NCBI GenBank assembly: GCA_036521075.1
Contig: DATDIL010000147.1
Span: 67,121 to 131,120 of the forward strand
Length of the DNA stretch: 64,000 nucleotides
Direction: 5' to 3'
From: DAIDKA01 sp036521075
GTDB taxonomy: Bacteria > Pseudomonadota > Gammaproteobacteria > Steroidobacterales > Steroidobacteraceae
The notes beneath the pieces are model-generated. The model ran no database searches. It worked only from the letters and a program-made list of their open reading frames with translations, and was not told the DNA's origin. Shown in pieces: positions 8,898 through 17,191 of the stretch. Each line of letters begins with the position of its first letter. Position 1 is the stretch's first letter. Position numbers and translations under genes: made by a program.

Positions 8898-9398
8898 ATG
8901 ATCCTCGACAGCGCCCTGGTGTGGCTGCACGACACCTCCTTCGGCACCGTGATCCGCGAGTCGGTCTGGGCAGAACCGATCATCGAGACAATCCATGTGC
9001 TGACACTGGGCGTGTTTCTCGGATTCGTCATGCTGCTGGACTTGCGGCTGCTTGATCTGGCGCTGCGACGCACGCCGGTGTCCACCGTCTTCAGACACCT
9101 CAATCCGTGGCTGTTCGGCTCCTTCGGCATTATGATTGTCACGGGGCTATCGCTCTTTGCCGGCGATCCGGTGCTGTTCTATGGAACAATTTTCTTCAAA
9201 CTGAAAATGCTGATGCTGCTGGCCGCGGCGCTCAACGTCGTGGTCTTCAACTTCACCGTCGGACGCACGCTGATGCAGTGGGATGTGCTGCCGGCGACGC
9301 CACGCGGAGCCAAGATCACCGGATTGCTCTCCCTGGTCCTGTGGATTGCGGTGGTCGTCTGCGGGCGCGGCATCGCCTACGTTCTGCCGCCGCCGTAG
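8898..9398 (+). CDS. DUF6644-like inner-membrane protein, copy 1
   Basis: A 166-residue integral membrane protein with about four hydrophobic segments. Histidines sit at membrane edges (ETIHVLTLGVFLGF near residue 32; FRHLNPW near 67). The paralogue downstream has the same pattern (VEIFHLLALGLLGG). Conserved histidines in a small four-helix membrane protein would suit b-haem or metal binding, but that is inference. It is followed 8 bases later by its paralogue, so the two may form a heterodimer. I recall such proteins being annotated as DUF6644; the function is not characterised. Confidence 0.8.
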   Translation: MILDSALVWLHDTSFGTVIRESVWAEPIIETIHVLTLGVFLGFVMLLDLRLLDLALRRTPVSTVFRHLNPWLFGSFGIMIVTGLSLFAGDPVLFYGTIFFKLKMLMLLAAALNVVVFNFTVGRTLMQWDVLPATPRGAKITGLLSLVLWIAVVVCGRGIAYVLPPP

Positions 9399-9406
9399 AA
9401 GCCGCC

Positions 9407-9922
9407 ATGCACGAGCTTGCCGCCCTGACTCTTGCCTTCTGCCGCTGGTGCAACGACTCGTTTTTCGGCCATGGCATTCGCGACTCCGCCTGGTTGTTTC
9501 CGTTCGTGGAGATCTTTCACCTGCTGGCCCTGGGGCTGCTGGGTGGAACCTTGGTGCTCGTGAATTTGAGCCTGCTCGGAATTCCGCTCGGCAGCGCTTC
9601 CACACCACAGCTTGCACGCGAACTGCGGCCGTGGATGCTCGGCAGCATCGGGGTGATGCTGTTATCGGGCTTCCTGCTGTTCTCGACCGAAGCGGTCAAG
9701 ATGTACGGGAACTGGGCCTTTCAGATCAAGATGACCTTGCTGCTGCTGGCAGTACTGTTCACCTTGACGATTCACCGCAAAGTCATCGACTCGCAACGCA
9801 CCGCAGTTGGCCTGCGGCGACTGACGGCGGTGGTATCGCTGCTGTTGTGGCTCGGGGTCGGACTCGGAGGCCGCGCTCTTGGCTATGTCACCACGGCCGC
9901 CTCGCCGCTCATCGGCCAGTAG
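9407..9922 (+). CDS. DUF6644-like inner-membrane protein, copy 2
   Basis: A 171-residue membrane protein that parallels the preceding gene segment by segment: an N-terminal helix with FGHGIRDSAW, then FPFVEIFHLLALGLLGG, LRPWMLGSIGVMLLSGFLLF, FQIKMTLLLLAVLFTLTIH and a C-terminal helix. The pair probably arose by tandem duplication and divergence. I chose the ATG at 9407, 8 bases after the previous stop; an upstream open stretch in this frame lies inside the other gene. It is the last gene of the 5797-9922 run and converges on the thiolase gene. Confidence 0.8.
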   Translation: MHELAALTLAFCRWCNDSFFGHGIRDSAWLFPFVEIFHLLALGLLGGTLVLVNLSLLGIPLGSASTPQLARELRPWMLGSIGVMLLSGFLLFSTEAVKMYGNWAFQIKMTLLLLAVLFTLTIHRKVIDSQRTAVGLRRLTAVVSLLLWLGVGLGGRALGYVTTAASPLIGQ

Positions 9923-9938
9923 CACACACTGCTGCGGC

Positions 9939-11159
9939 TCATACACGCTGCAGCAGCAGCGCGATGCCCTGGCCTACCCCGATACACATGGTACACACCG
10001 CCAAACGTCCGCCGCCGCTCTCCAGCTGGTTGAGGGCCGTCAGAACCAATCGCGCCCCGCTTGCACCCAGCGGATGCCCGACAGCGATCGCGCCCCCGTT
10101 CGGATTCACCTGCTCGGTGTCATCGGGCAACTTCAATTCGCGCAGCACGGCGAGAGCCTGGGCGGCGAAGGCCTCATTGAGCTCGATCACATCGATCTGC
10201 GACAACTTCACGCCGGTTTGGGCCAGCAACTTCTCGGTCGCCGGTGCGGGACCTCGTCCCATGACGCGCGGCGCCACCCCGACGACGGCCCCCGCGACCA
10301 CGCGCGCGCGGGGCGTCAGTCCGTAGCGCTTCGCGGCGCCTTCACTGGCCATGAGCAAGGCTGCCGCGCCATCGTTGATTCCCGAGGAATTCCCGGCCGT
10401 GACCGAGCCGTCCGGGCGGACAACGCCCTTCAGCCGCGCGAGCCCCTCCAGAGTCGTATCCGGTCGTGGCTGCTCGTCGCGCTCCACGGTTATGGTCGCC
10501 TGTTTCGGCAGCGTGATAGAAAGGGGGGAAATTTCCCGCCCAAAGAAGCCGTGCGCCAGCGCACGCGCATAGCGCTGCTGGCTGCGCAGGGCAAACGCAT
10601 CCTGATCAGCCCGGCTAATCTGCCACTGCGCAACCAGGTTCTCTGCCGTCTGCGCCATCGAATCACAACCAAAGCGCGATTGCAGCTGCGGATTGATGAA
10701 GCGCCAGCCCAGTGTCGAATCTTCAAGTTTGGGCCCGCGCGCAAACGCGCCCTCGGCCTTGGCCAGAACGTAAGGGGCACGTGACATGCTCTCGACGCCC
10801 CCGGCAATCACCAGCTCGCAGGCACCGCTTTGGATGCTGCGCGCGGCTGCAATCGTGGCGTCGAGACTTGAGCCGCACAGCCGATTAATGGTGACAGCGG
10901 GCACGCTCTCGGAAAGCCCCGCCAGCAGCACCGCCATGCGGGCAACATTGCGATTGTCTTCTCCGGCCTGGTTAGCGCAGCCAAAATAGACATCATCCAC
11001 ACGAGCCCAGTCAACGCCCGGACTTCGTTGCTGCAGGGCGCGCAGGGGCATGGCCGCCAGATCGTCGGTTCGCACACCCGACAGCACTCCGCCATAGCGC
11101 CCGAATGGGGTGCGCACACCATCACACAGGTAGGCCGCCGCCAAGTCACTTGCGCCCAT
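9939..11159 (-). CDS. pcaF: 3-oxoadipyl-CoA thiolase (acetyl-CoA acyltransferase)
   Basis: A thiolase that would split 3-oxoadipyl-CoA with CoA into succinyl-CoA and acetyl-CoA, the last step of the beta-ketoadipate pathway. The 406 residues contain the acyl-accepting Cys in INRLCGSSLDA (C95), GHPLGASGAR (H362) and the base in CTMCIGVGQG (C392). The segment WARVDDVYFGCANQAGEDNRN (split about residues 51-71) is typical of the PcaF/PaaJ branch rather than generic acetoacetyl-CoA thiolases. Its start overlaps the stop of the CoA-transferase beta gene by one base (TGATG), so the two are coupled. PaaJ-type phenylacetate thiolase is the alternative, but no paa genes are present. Confidence 0.9.
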   Translation of the reverse strand: MGASDLAAAYLCDGVRTPFGRYGGVLSGVRTDDLAAMPLRALQQRSPGVDWARVDDVYFGCANQAGEDNRNVARMAVLLAGLSESVPAVTINRLCGSSLDATIAAARSIQSGACELVIAGGVESMSRAPYVLAKAEGAFARGPKLEDSTLGWRFINPQLQSRFGCDSMAQTAENLVAQWQISRADQDAFALRSQQRYARALAHGFFGREISPLSITLPKQATITVERDEQPRPDTTLEGLARLKGVVRPDGSVTAGNSSGINDGAAALLMASEGAAKRYGLTPRARVVAGAVVGVAPRVMGRGPAPATEKLLAQTGVKLSQIDVIELNEAFAAQALAVLRELKLPDDTEQVNPNGGAIAVGHPLGASGARLVLTALNQLESGGGRLAVCTMCIGVGQGIALLLQRV

Positions 11160-11950
11160 CAGGCGTCATCCCGATGCGCCGCGGCAGAACGCGCCTGCAG
11201 GTCGCGCAGCACCTGCAGTTCGCGTGGCGCGGGACTGGCCGTCGTGGCGAGCCGGTCCGAAAAACGCAACGTCCAGCCACAGGCCGCACGCGCGGCGTCC
11301 GGGGTAACTCCGGGGTGCAACGAGGTCACCACCAGCTCGCAGGTTTCAGGGTCCGGCTCCAGCACGCACAGGTCGGTCATGACCCGAGTGGGCCCGCGGG
11401 TGTGCAGGCCCAACGCCTCGCGCGAGCCGCGGCCGGTGCCGTGACCCAGTGAAGTGATGAACGGCAGTTGTTCGACAAAAGTGCGTCGCGACATGGGGAT
11501 GGTGATGAAAATCTCCTGGCAGCTGGAGGCAATTTCCGGCGCCCCCCCACCGCCCGGCAGGCGCACCTTGGGCCGCTCGTAACTACCCACCACCGTCGTG
11601 TTGAGATTGGCGTAGCGGTCCATCTGCGCCCCCGACAGAAAGCCCACCGTGATGCGACCGCCCTGCAGCCAGTAGCGGAACATCTCCGGCACGCCAACCG
11701 TGGTGAGCGCCGTCTCGCACAACTCACCATCGCCGATCGACAGCGGCAACACCGTCGGTCGGGCGCCAATCGTTCCTGATTCATAGATCAGCGTGATATC
11801 CGGGGCGTGCGTGAGACGGGCGAGATTGCAGGCAGCCGAGGGCGCACCAATGCCGACAAAGCACACATCCTGGTTGCGCAAGGCCCGCGCAGCCGCGATG
11901 GTCATCATTTCATTGGCGCTGAACGGCTCGGTGGCCGGCGTAGAAGTCAT
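11159..11950 (-). CDS. catJ: 3-oxoadipate CoA-transferase-like, beta subunit
   Basis: Beta subunit of a two-subunit CoA-transferase of the glutaconate CoA-transferase / CatIJ branch, 263 residues. The catalytic Glu is expected in LIYESGTIGA (E57). A glycine-rich loop (RLPGGGGAPEIAS) follows, as in that branch. It would move CoA from succinyl-CoA to 3-oxoadipate. It overlaps the alpha-subunit stop by 4 bases (ATGA) and abuts the thiolase, giving the order alpha, beta, thiolase seen in beta-ketoadipate operons. The symbol is by similarity and context; the acyl specificity is inferred. Confidence 0.85.
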   Translation of the reverse strand: MTSTPATEPFSANEMMTIAAARALRNQDVCFVGIGAPSAACNLARLTHAPDITLIYESGTIGARPTVLPLSIGDGELCETALTTVGVPEMFRYWLQGGRITVGFLSGAQMDRYANLNTTVVGSYERPKVRLPGGGGAPEIASSCQEIFITIPMSRRTFVEQLPFITSLGHGTGRGSREALGLHTRGPTRVMTDLCVLEPDPETCELVVTSLHPGVTPDAARAACGWTLRFSDRLATTASPAPRELQVLRDLQARSAAAHRDDA

Positions 11951-12804
11951 GGTGCTGAGGAGGCCCGCGAACTGTACTTCTGGAAAGCCTCCGGTCCTTG
12001 CTGCAGCACGTGCTCGCTGACCCAGGCCGTGAACCGATCACGGTCGCGGGAGATCTCGTCCCAGCCCGTATAGAAGGCATTTGCACGGCGATAGTAACCC
12101 TGCGCGTATGAGGGGTAGGCGCCACCTGGTACTGCGACGATGGCGCTAATCGTCCATGACGGCAGTACGACCGCGTTCAGGCCCGGCGCGCCAAGATCCG
12201 CGACGATCTCCTCCACCGTCACGACAGCTCGGCGCGCGGCCAGCACGGCCTGCTTCTGCACGCCGATGATGCCGTCGAGCAACACATTCCCCGCCCGATC
12301 CGCGCGCTGCGCATGAATGAGCGTCACGTCCGGGCGAATGGCAGGCACCGCCGCCAGCTTTTCCCCCGTAAAGGGACACTCGACCTGGCGGATTCTCGGA
12401 TTCACCTTCGGCAGGTCGACGCCGATATAGCCGCGGAATGCCGCGAACGGCAGGTTGGCCGCGCCGGCTTCGTAGCCATTGGCCATCGCCGCGTGGGAAT
12501 GCTCCTCCAGCTGCAGGGGCCGGGGCCAGCCGTTCTCGACGGCATCGCGAAGTCGATGCAGCGAACCCACCCCGGGATTGCCCCCCCAGGAGAAAACGAG
12601 ACGGTCCGCGACCCCCATGCCGATCAGTTGATCGTAGATCAGATCCGGGGTCATCCTCACCAGCGTGAGGTGCCTGCGCCCCTGCCGCAGAACTTCGTGC
12701 GCAGCAGCAAAGGGTATCAGGTGGGTGAAGCCCTCCATCGCCACGCAGTCCCCATCGTGGACATGCGCGGCGATGGCTTCGGAAAGAGAACAGAATGCGG
12801 GCAT
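11947..12804 (-). CDS. catI: 3-oxoadipate CoA-transferase-like, alpha subunit
   Basis: Alpha subunit partner of the downstream gene, 285 residues, with family features such as GDCVAMEGFTHLIPF, FSWGGNPGVGSLHR, IHAQRADRAGNVLLDG and VVTVEEIV. I chose the ATG at 12804. A GTG at 12822 is also possible, and frames further upstream run into the dioxygenase gene. It follows the ring-cleavage dioxygenase by about 20 bases, so ring opening, CoA activation and thiolysis would be made from one message. A generic glutaconate-type transferase is the alternative. Confidence 0.85.
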   Translation of the reverse strand: MPAFCSLSEAIAAHVHDGDCVAMEGFTHLIPFAAAHEVLRQGRRHLTLVRMTPDLIYDQLIGMGVADRLVFSWGGNPGVGSLHRLRDAVENGWPRPLQLEEHSHAAMANGYEAGAANLPFAAFRGYIGVDLPKVNPRIRQVECPFTGEKLAAVPAIRPDVTLIHAQRADRAGNVLLDGIIGVQKQAVLAARRAVVTVEEIVADLGAPGLNAVVLPSWTISAIVAVPGGAYPSYAQGYYRRANAFYTGWDEISRDRDRFTAWVSEHVLQQGPEAFQKYSSRASSAP

Positions 12805-12823
12805 TCGGCCACAGGCCGTCACA

Positions 12824-13780
12824 TCAGTACTTGAGCGGCTCGATCTTCTGCAGCAGCTCCTCGCGGCGATTGGCGAAGAACGGTGGAATCTGCATCGCCG
12901 TGCCCAACTTCTCGTAGGGCTCATCGACCAGGAAGCCCTGCGGCTTGGACACGGTCGCTTCAAACAACGCTCCGCCCGGAGTGCGCACGTAAACCGAGTC
13001 GAAATAGCCGCGATCCTTCATCTCCGAGACATCCGTGAAGCCGAGGCCCTCGAGATGGAATTTCACCTTGCTCTGCGCCTCATGATCGGCGACCTCAAAG
13101 GCGACGTGATGCGGTACACCTTCGCCGTAGGTCCAGCTTCCCGCGGCCACATTGGGTTCGACGCGAAATTCAACGACGGCGCCACTGCCACCGTTGCCGA
13201 CCTCATATCGCAGGTGCCGGCCGTCGGAGGCGATACGCCGCCCGTTCCATCCACCCTGCATGAATTCCTCTGAGTTTTCTGCATCCCGTACCGACACGAC
13301 GACCCCATGGGTGCCACGCAGCCCATGCTCTTTCGGCACTACGCCATTACTGTACGGCTCACGGGTGTCGTGCTTGGCTTCAATCAGTTCGTATTCGATG
13401 CCACAAGGGTGCTCGAATGCCACCAGCCGCTCGCCGAAACGCTCCAGAACGCGCACCGTGAACCCACGGCTTTGCAAATGCTTCTCCCAGAAACCCGCGG
13501 ACCCCACCGGAATCGACAGTTCGACGGTACAGATCTGGCCGGTTCCCTTGCGGGCCTTGCGCCCGGAATGCTTCATCGGAAAGCAGGTGATCAGGCGGCT
13601 TACATCGCCGGTATCGTTTCCGTAATACAGGTGCAGGATGGGCTCTTCACCATCGTACAGGGCGGTTTTCTTGACGCTCTTCAGACCCAGCACTTTGGTG
13701 TGGAAATCGTAGTCTTCCTGCGCATTGCCGACACTCAGTGTCAGGTGATGATGTCGCCTGATGTGGTTGTTTACGCTCAT
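12824..13780 (-). CDS. Ring-cleaving extradiol-type dioxygenase, PcpA/LinE-like hydroquinone dioxygenase
   Basis: A 318-residue two-domain VOC-fold protein. It begins RRHHHLTLSVGNAQEDYDF and ends in GFLVDEPYEKLG and IPPFFANRREE, the pattern of PcpA and LinE. Predicted Fe(II) ligands are H12 (HHLTL), H225 (PHHVAF) and E274 (ALFEATV), matching the 2-His-1-Glu spacing of PcpA. These enzymes cleave para-hydroquinones between C1 and C2 to give hydroxymuconic semialdehyde or acyl products. The ATG at 13780 has GGAG about 9 bases upstream. It heads the operon with catI, catJ and pcaF, consistent with conversion to 3-oxoadipate. No semialdehyde dehydrogenase or maleylacetate reductase is visible in the window. 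Confidence 0.85.
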   Translation of the reverse strand: MSVNNHIRRHHHLTLSVGNAQEDYDFHTKVLGLKSVKKTALYDGEEPILHLYYGNDTGDVSRLITCFPMKHSGRKARKGTGQICTVELSIPVGSAGFWEKHLQSRGFTVRVLERFGERLVAFEHPCGIEYELIEAKHDTREPYSNGVVPKEHGLRGTHGVVVSVRDAENSEEFMQGGWNGRRIASDGRHLRYEVGNGGSGAVVEFRVEPNVAAGSWTYGEGVPHHVAFEVADHEAQSKVKFHLEGLGFTDVSEMKDRGYFDSVYVRTPGGALFEATVSKPQGFLVDEPYEKLGTAMQIPPFFANRREELLQKIEPLKY

Positions 13781-13952
13781 CGGTGATCTCTCCAGAAAGT
13801 CGTACTGCCGCGCCTGGCCGGTAAGTCTACCCCAACCCCGGGGAGGTCGGAAACGACTGCGTTGACGGGCCAGCTGACCGGGATCCCGCCTGGCTGCGTG
13901 GTGGCCGGCAGGCAGCGGTGTATAGTCCGCACTGTCAAAAATAGGGCTGGTT

Positions 13953-15098
13953 ATGCACAACACAGGCCGTGGGATCCTGACGACACATGTGGGGAGTCTG
14001 CCGCGCAGTCAGACGGTGACCGATGTGATTTTCGCGCGCGAGCGGGGTGAGGCGCGCAACGCCGCCCAGGATGACGCCGTGATAGCTCAGGCGGTGGCGG
14101 AGGTGGTGCGGCGGCAGGTGGATATCGGCATTGACATCGTAAGTGACGGCGAGATGAGCAAGATCAGCTATGCCACCTACATCGCCGGGCGCTTCACCGG
14201 TTTCGCGGGAGACACCCCGCGCGAGGCGGGCCAGGATCTGGTCGAATTTCCGAACCTGCTGCGCAAGCTCGCCGACCGTGGTGCCACGGCCAAGTACCGC
14301 CGACCCCGGTGCGTTGGCGAGATCCGGGTGCGCGACACCCGCCCGCTTGAGATCGATGTCCGCAATCTCAATGCCGCGGCTGCGGCGGCCGCACCGACGG
14401 CGGCATTCATGAACGCGGCCTCGCCCGGCGTCATCGCTTTCTTTCAGCCGAATGACTATTACCGCACACAGGATGATTACCTGGAGGCCGTCGCGGCCGC
14501 GCTGCAAAGCGAATACGAAGGCATAGTTCAGGCCGGGATCATTCTGCAGATCGATGCCCCGGATCTGGCGATGGGACGTCACACCATGTATCGCGACCGC
14601 ACGCTGGATGAGTTTGACACGCTCGCGGCGCGGCACATCGAGATCCTGAACCACGCGCTGCGCAATGTGCCGGCGGACCGGGTGCGCATGCACGTGTGCT
14701 GGGGCAACTATGAAGGGCCACATCACCATGACGTGCCAATGGAACGTCTGCTGCCCATCGTGCTCAAGGCGAAACCACAGGGCCTGCTGTTCGAGGCGGC
14801 CAACCCGCGCCACGCCCACGAATGGGTGGCGTTCAAGAACACCAGGATCCCTGAGGAGAAGATCCTGATACCCGGCGTCCTCTCAACGACCACGAATTAT
14901 GTCGAACATCCCGAGCTGGTGGCCGAGCGCATCGAACGCTTTGCCCGCATTGTCGGACCCGACCGGGTCATTGCCGGCACCGACTGTGGCTTTGGCACCT
15001 TTGCAGGCTTCGGGCCGGTCGAGCCCGACATCGCCTACATGAAATTACAGTCCTTGGTTCAGGGGGCACAGATCGCCTCCCGCCGGCTGTCAGCCTGA
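13953..15098 (+). CDS. MetE-like (cobalamin-independent methionine synthase II domain) protein, copy A
   Basis: A 381-residue protein equivalent to only the C-terminal catalytic barrel of MetE. It keeps THVGSLPRS near the N-terminus and zinc-type ligands H247 and C249 (RMHVCWGNYEG), probably E281 and C345 (GTDCGFGTF). A striking His run, GPHHHDVP, follows the HxC motif. Copy B at 43392-44546 is very similar along its whole length. MetE-fold enzymes transfer alkyl groups to a zinc-bound thiol; relatives include methionine synthases and epoxyalkane:CoM transferase. The acceptor and donor here are unknown. It is divergent from the hydroquinone dioxygenase and 4 bases ahead of the M13 peptidase. 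A TATAGT -10-like box lies at about 13921. Confidence 0.85.
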   Translation: MHNTGRGILTTHVGSLPRSQTVTDVIFARERGEARNAAQDDAVIAQAVAEVVRRQVDIGIDIVSDGEMSKISYATYIAGRFTGFAGDTPREAGQDLVEFPNLLRKLADRGATAKYRRPRCVGEIRVRDTRPLEIDVRNLNAAAAAAAPTAAFMNAASPGVIAFFQPNDYYRTQDDYLEAVAAALQSEYEGIVQAGIILQIDAPDLAMGRHTMYRDRTLDEFDTLAARHIEILNHALRNVPADRVRMHVCWGNYEGPHHHDVPMERLLPIVLKAKPQGLLFEAANPRHAHEWVAFKNTRIPEEKILIPGVLSTTTNYVEHPELVAERIERFARIVGPDRVIAGTDCGFGTFAGFGPVEPDIAYMKLQSLVQGAQIASRRLSA

Positions 15099-15102
15099 AG
15101 GT

Positions 15103-17172
15103 ATGCAAACAACGGCTCGCCGCGCGCGGCGTTTGGCGCCGATGGCATTCATGATTGCCCTGGTGAGCACCGCGGACGCGGCCCCTGCGGTCCAAACAAC
15201 GCTGCCGGCGGTCGCGGACGTCGTTGCCGCAAACATTGACGCATCCATCGATCCGGGGAATGACTTCTTCGCCTACGCGAATGGCGCATGGCTCAAGGCC
15301 AATCCCATTCCGCCATCGGAATCGAACTGGGGTGTCGGCAAGCTGGTCGACGAGGACCTGTACACCAAGTTGCGCTCCATCAGTGAGCAGGCGGCGGCAA
15401 ACAAGAGCGCGGCCCCCGGCAGTGACGAACGCAAGGTCGGAGATTTCTGGGATATGGCGATGGACCAGGCGCGGGCCGACCGCCTCGGCCTCGTGCCACT
15501 ACAGGCGGATTTCGCGCGCATCGATGCCATCAAGGACCGCGGCGGCGTACTCGACCTGGCGTTCGCACTGCAACGGCAGAATCTGCAGCCGTTCTTTGGT
15601 TTCGGCATCGCCCAGGATGAAAAGGCCAGCGACGTCATGGCGGTGTACCTTCAGCAAGGCGGCCTGGGTCTGCCGGATCGTGACTACTACTTCGGCACTG
15701 AGGCGGGCACCATCAAGGCGCGTGAGGCCTACGTGCTGCACATGGGTAATGTACTGAAGCTGCTCGGCGCGGATGCCGCGAGTGCGGACACTCGCGCACG
15801 GGCCATCATGGCATTCGAGAGCGCCCTGGCGAAGATTTCGCGGCCGCTCGCGGATCTGCGCGATCCCCAGAAGAATTACAACAAGATGTCCCCGTCCACG
15901 CTCACACGCCGGTACACGCCGTCCATCGCCTGGGCAGCACGCATGAAGAGCTGGAATCTCGTGCCTCGCTACCTCATTGTCGGTCAACCGGAATTCTTTG
16001 CGGGCCTCGAATCGGCACTGGCAACGACCGCGCTGCCGACGCTGCGCGACTACCTGCGCATAAGACTGATCGACGCCTACGCGCCGTACCTGAGCAAGCC
16101 CTTCGACGACGAACATTTCAATTTCTATGGCCGCGTACTGTCCGGACAGAAGGAACAGCGCCCGCGCTGGAAACGCGCACTCGATGCGCAGAATGAAGCT
16201 TTGGGGATGGTTCTCGGCCGCATATTCGTTAAGGCGTATTTTCCGGCGCGCACCAAGCAACGTTACAGCAACCTGGTCGAGGCGATCCGCACCGCGTACG
16301 GCGAACGCATCGATCACCTGGACTGGATGAGTGCCGCGACCAAGGCCAAAGCACGTGAAAAGCTCGCCAAAGTGACCAAGAAAGTCGGCTATCCGGACAA
16401 GTGGAAGGACTACTCGGCGCTGCTTGTCGCCCGCAATTCATACGCCGAGAACGCGCGCAATGCGCAGATCTGGCTTTTCAACGATGCCTTGTCGAAATTC
16501 GGCAAACCGGTGGACCGTACCGAATGGGACATCACTCCACAAACCTATAACGCCTATTACAATACCTCGAACAACGAAATTGTCCTGCCTGCGGCAATAT
16601 TCGCGATTCCGGGCTTCAAGGACACCGACGTCGATGATGCAGTCATCTACGGCTACGCGGCCGCCTCCACCATCGGCCATGAACTCACCCACGGCTTCGA
16701 TGACGAGGGCCGTCAATTTGACGCCGCCGGCAATCTCGTCGATTGGTGGACGGCACAGGACGCCGCCAGATTCAAACAGCGCGCCGAAGTCATGGTCAGG
16801 CAATTTGATGCCTACGAGCCCTTGCCGGGCATACACATCAATGGCCGAGCAAGCCTTGGCGAGAACATCGCGGACTTTGGCGGCCTGGTGATCGGCCTGG
16901 ATGCATTCCGCAAGACCGCCCAATTCCGCGCGGGTCGCAAAATCGCCGGACTCACGCCCTTGCAGCGCTATTTTCTCGGCTATGCATTGGGTTGGTTGTA
17001 CGAGGAACGCGCCGAACTGCTGCGCAAGCAACTGCTCAGCGACGTGCACGCGCCACCGAAGTGGCGGGTCAATGGGCCGCTGTCGAACATCCCTGCGTTT
17101 TACGATGCGTTCAAGGTCAAGCCGGGGCAGCCGCTGTATCGCGCTGCAGCGGATCGCGTCCGTATCTGGTGA
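15103..17172 (+). CDS. M13-family (neprilysin/PepO-like) zinc metallopeptidase, exported
   Basis: A 689-residue M13 endopeptidase with a signal peptide ending near ADAA. The zinc site is GHELTHGFDDEG (H526, E527, H530) with the third ligand in GENIADFGG (E587). The protein ends VRIW, like the conserved CxxW-type end of the family, so the C-terminus is complete. An N-terminal family block is visible at NDFFAYANGAWL. It would degrade short peptides in the periplasm. It starts 4 bases after the MetE-like gene, and the downstream POT transporter would import the resulting di- and tripeptides. Confidence 0.93.
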   Translation: MQTTARRARRLAPMAFMIALVSTADAAPAVQTTLPAVADVVAANIDASIDPGNDFFAYANGAWLKANPIPPSESNWGVGKLVDEDLYTKLRSISEQAAANKSAAPGSDERKVGDFWDMAMDQARADRLGLVPLQADFARIDAIKDRGGVLDLAFALQRQNLQPFFGFGIAQDEKASDVMAVYLQQGGLGLPDRDYYFGTEAGTIKAREAYVLHMGNVLKLLGADAASADTRARAIMAFESALAKISRPLADLRDPQKNYNKMSPSTLTRRYTPSIAWAARMKSWNLVPRYLIVGQPEFFAGLESALATTALPTLRDYLRIRLIDAYAPYLSKPFDDEHFNFYGRVLSGQKEQRPRWKRALDAQNEALGMVLGRIFVKAYFPARTKQRYSNLVEAIRTAYGERIDHLDWMSAATKAKAREKLAKVTKKVGYPDKWKDYSALLVARNSYAENARNAQIWLFNDALSKFGKPVDRTEWDITPQTYNAYYNTSNNEIVLPAAIFAIPGFKDTDVDDAVIYGYAAASTIGHELTHGFDDEGRQFDAAGNLVDWWTAQDAARFKQRAEVMVRQFDAYEPLPGIHINGRASLGENIADFGGLVIGLDAFRKTAQFRAGRKIAGLTPLQRYFLGYALGWLYEERAELLRKQLLSDVHAPPKWRVNGPLSNIPAFYDAFKVKPGQPLYRAAADRVRIW

Positions 17173-17191
17173 ACTACCTGAAGAATTAAAA

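Noticed and set aside
13953..15098. Standard MetE methionine synthase
   Set aside because: Only the C-terminal barrel is present; the N-terminal domain of MetE is missing and the context is catabolic.
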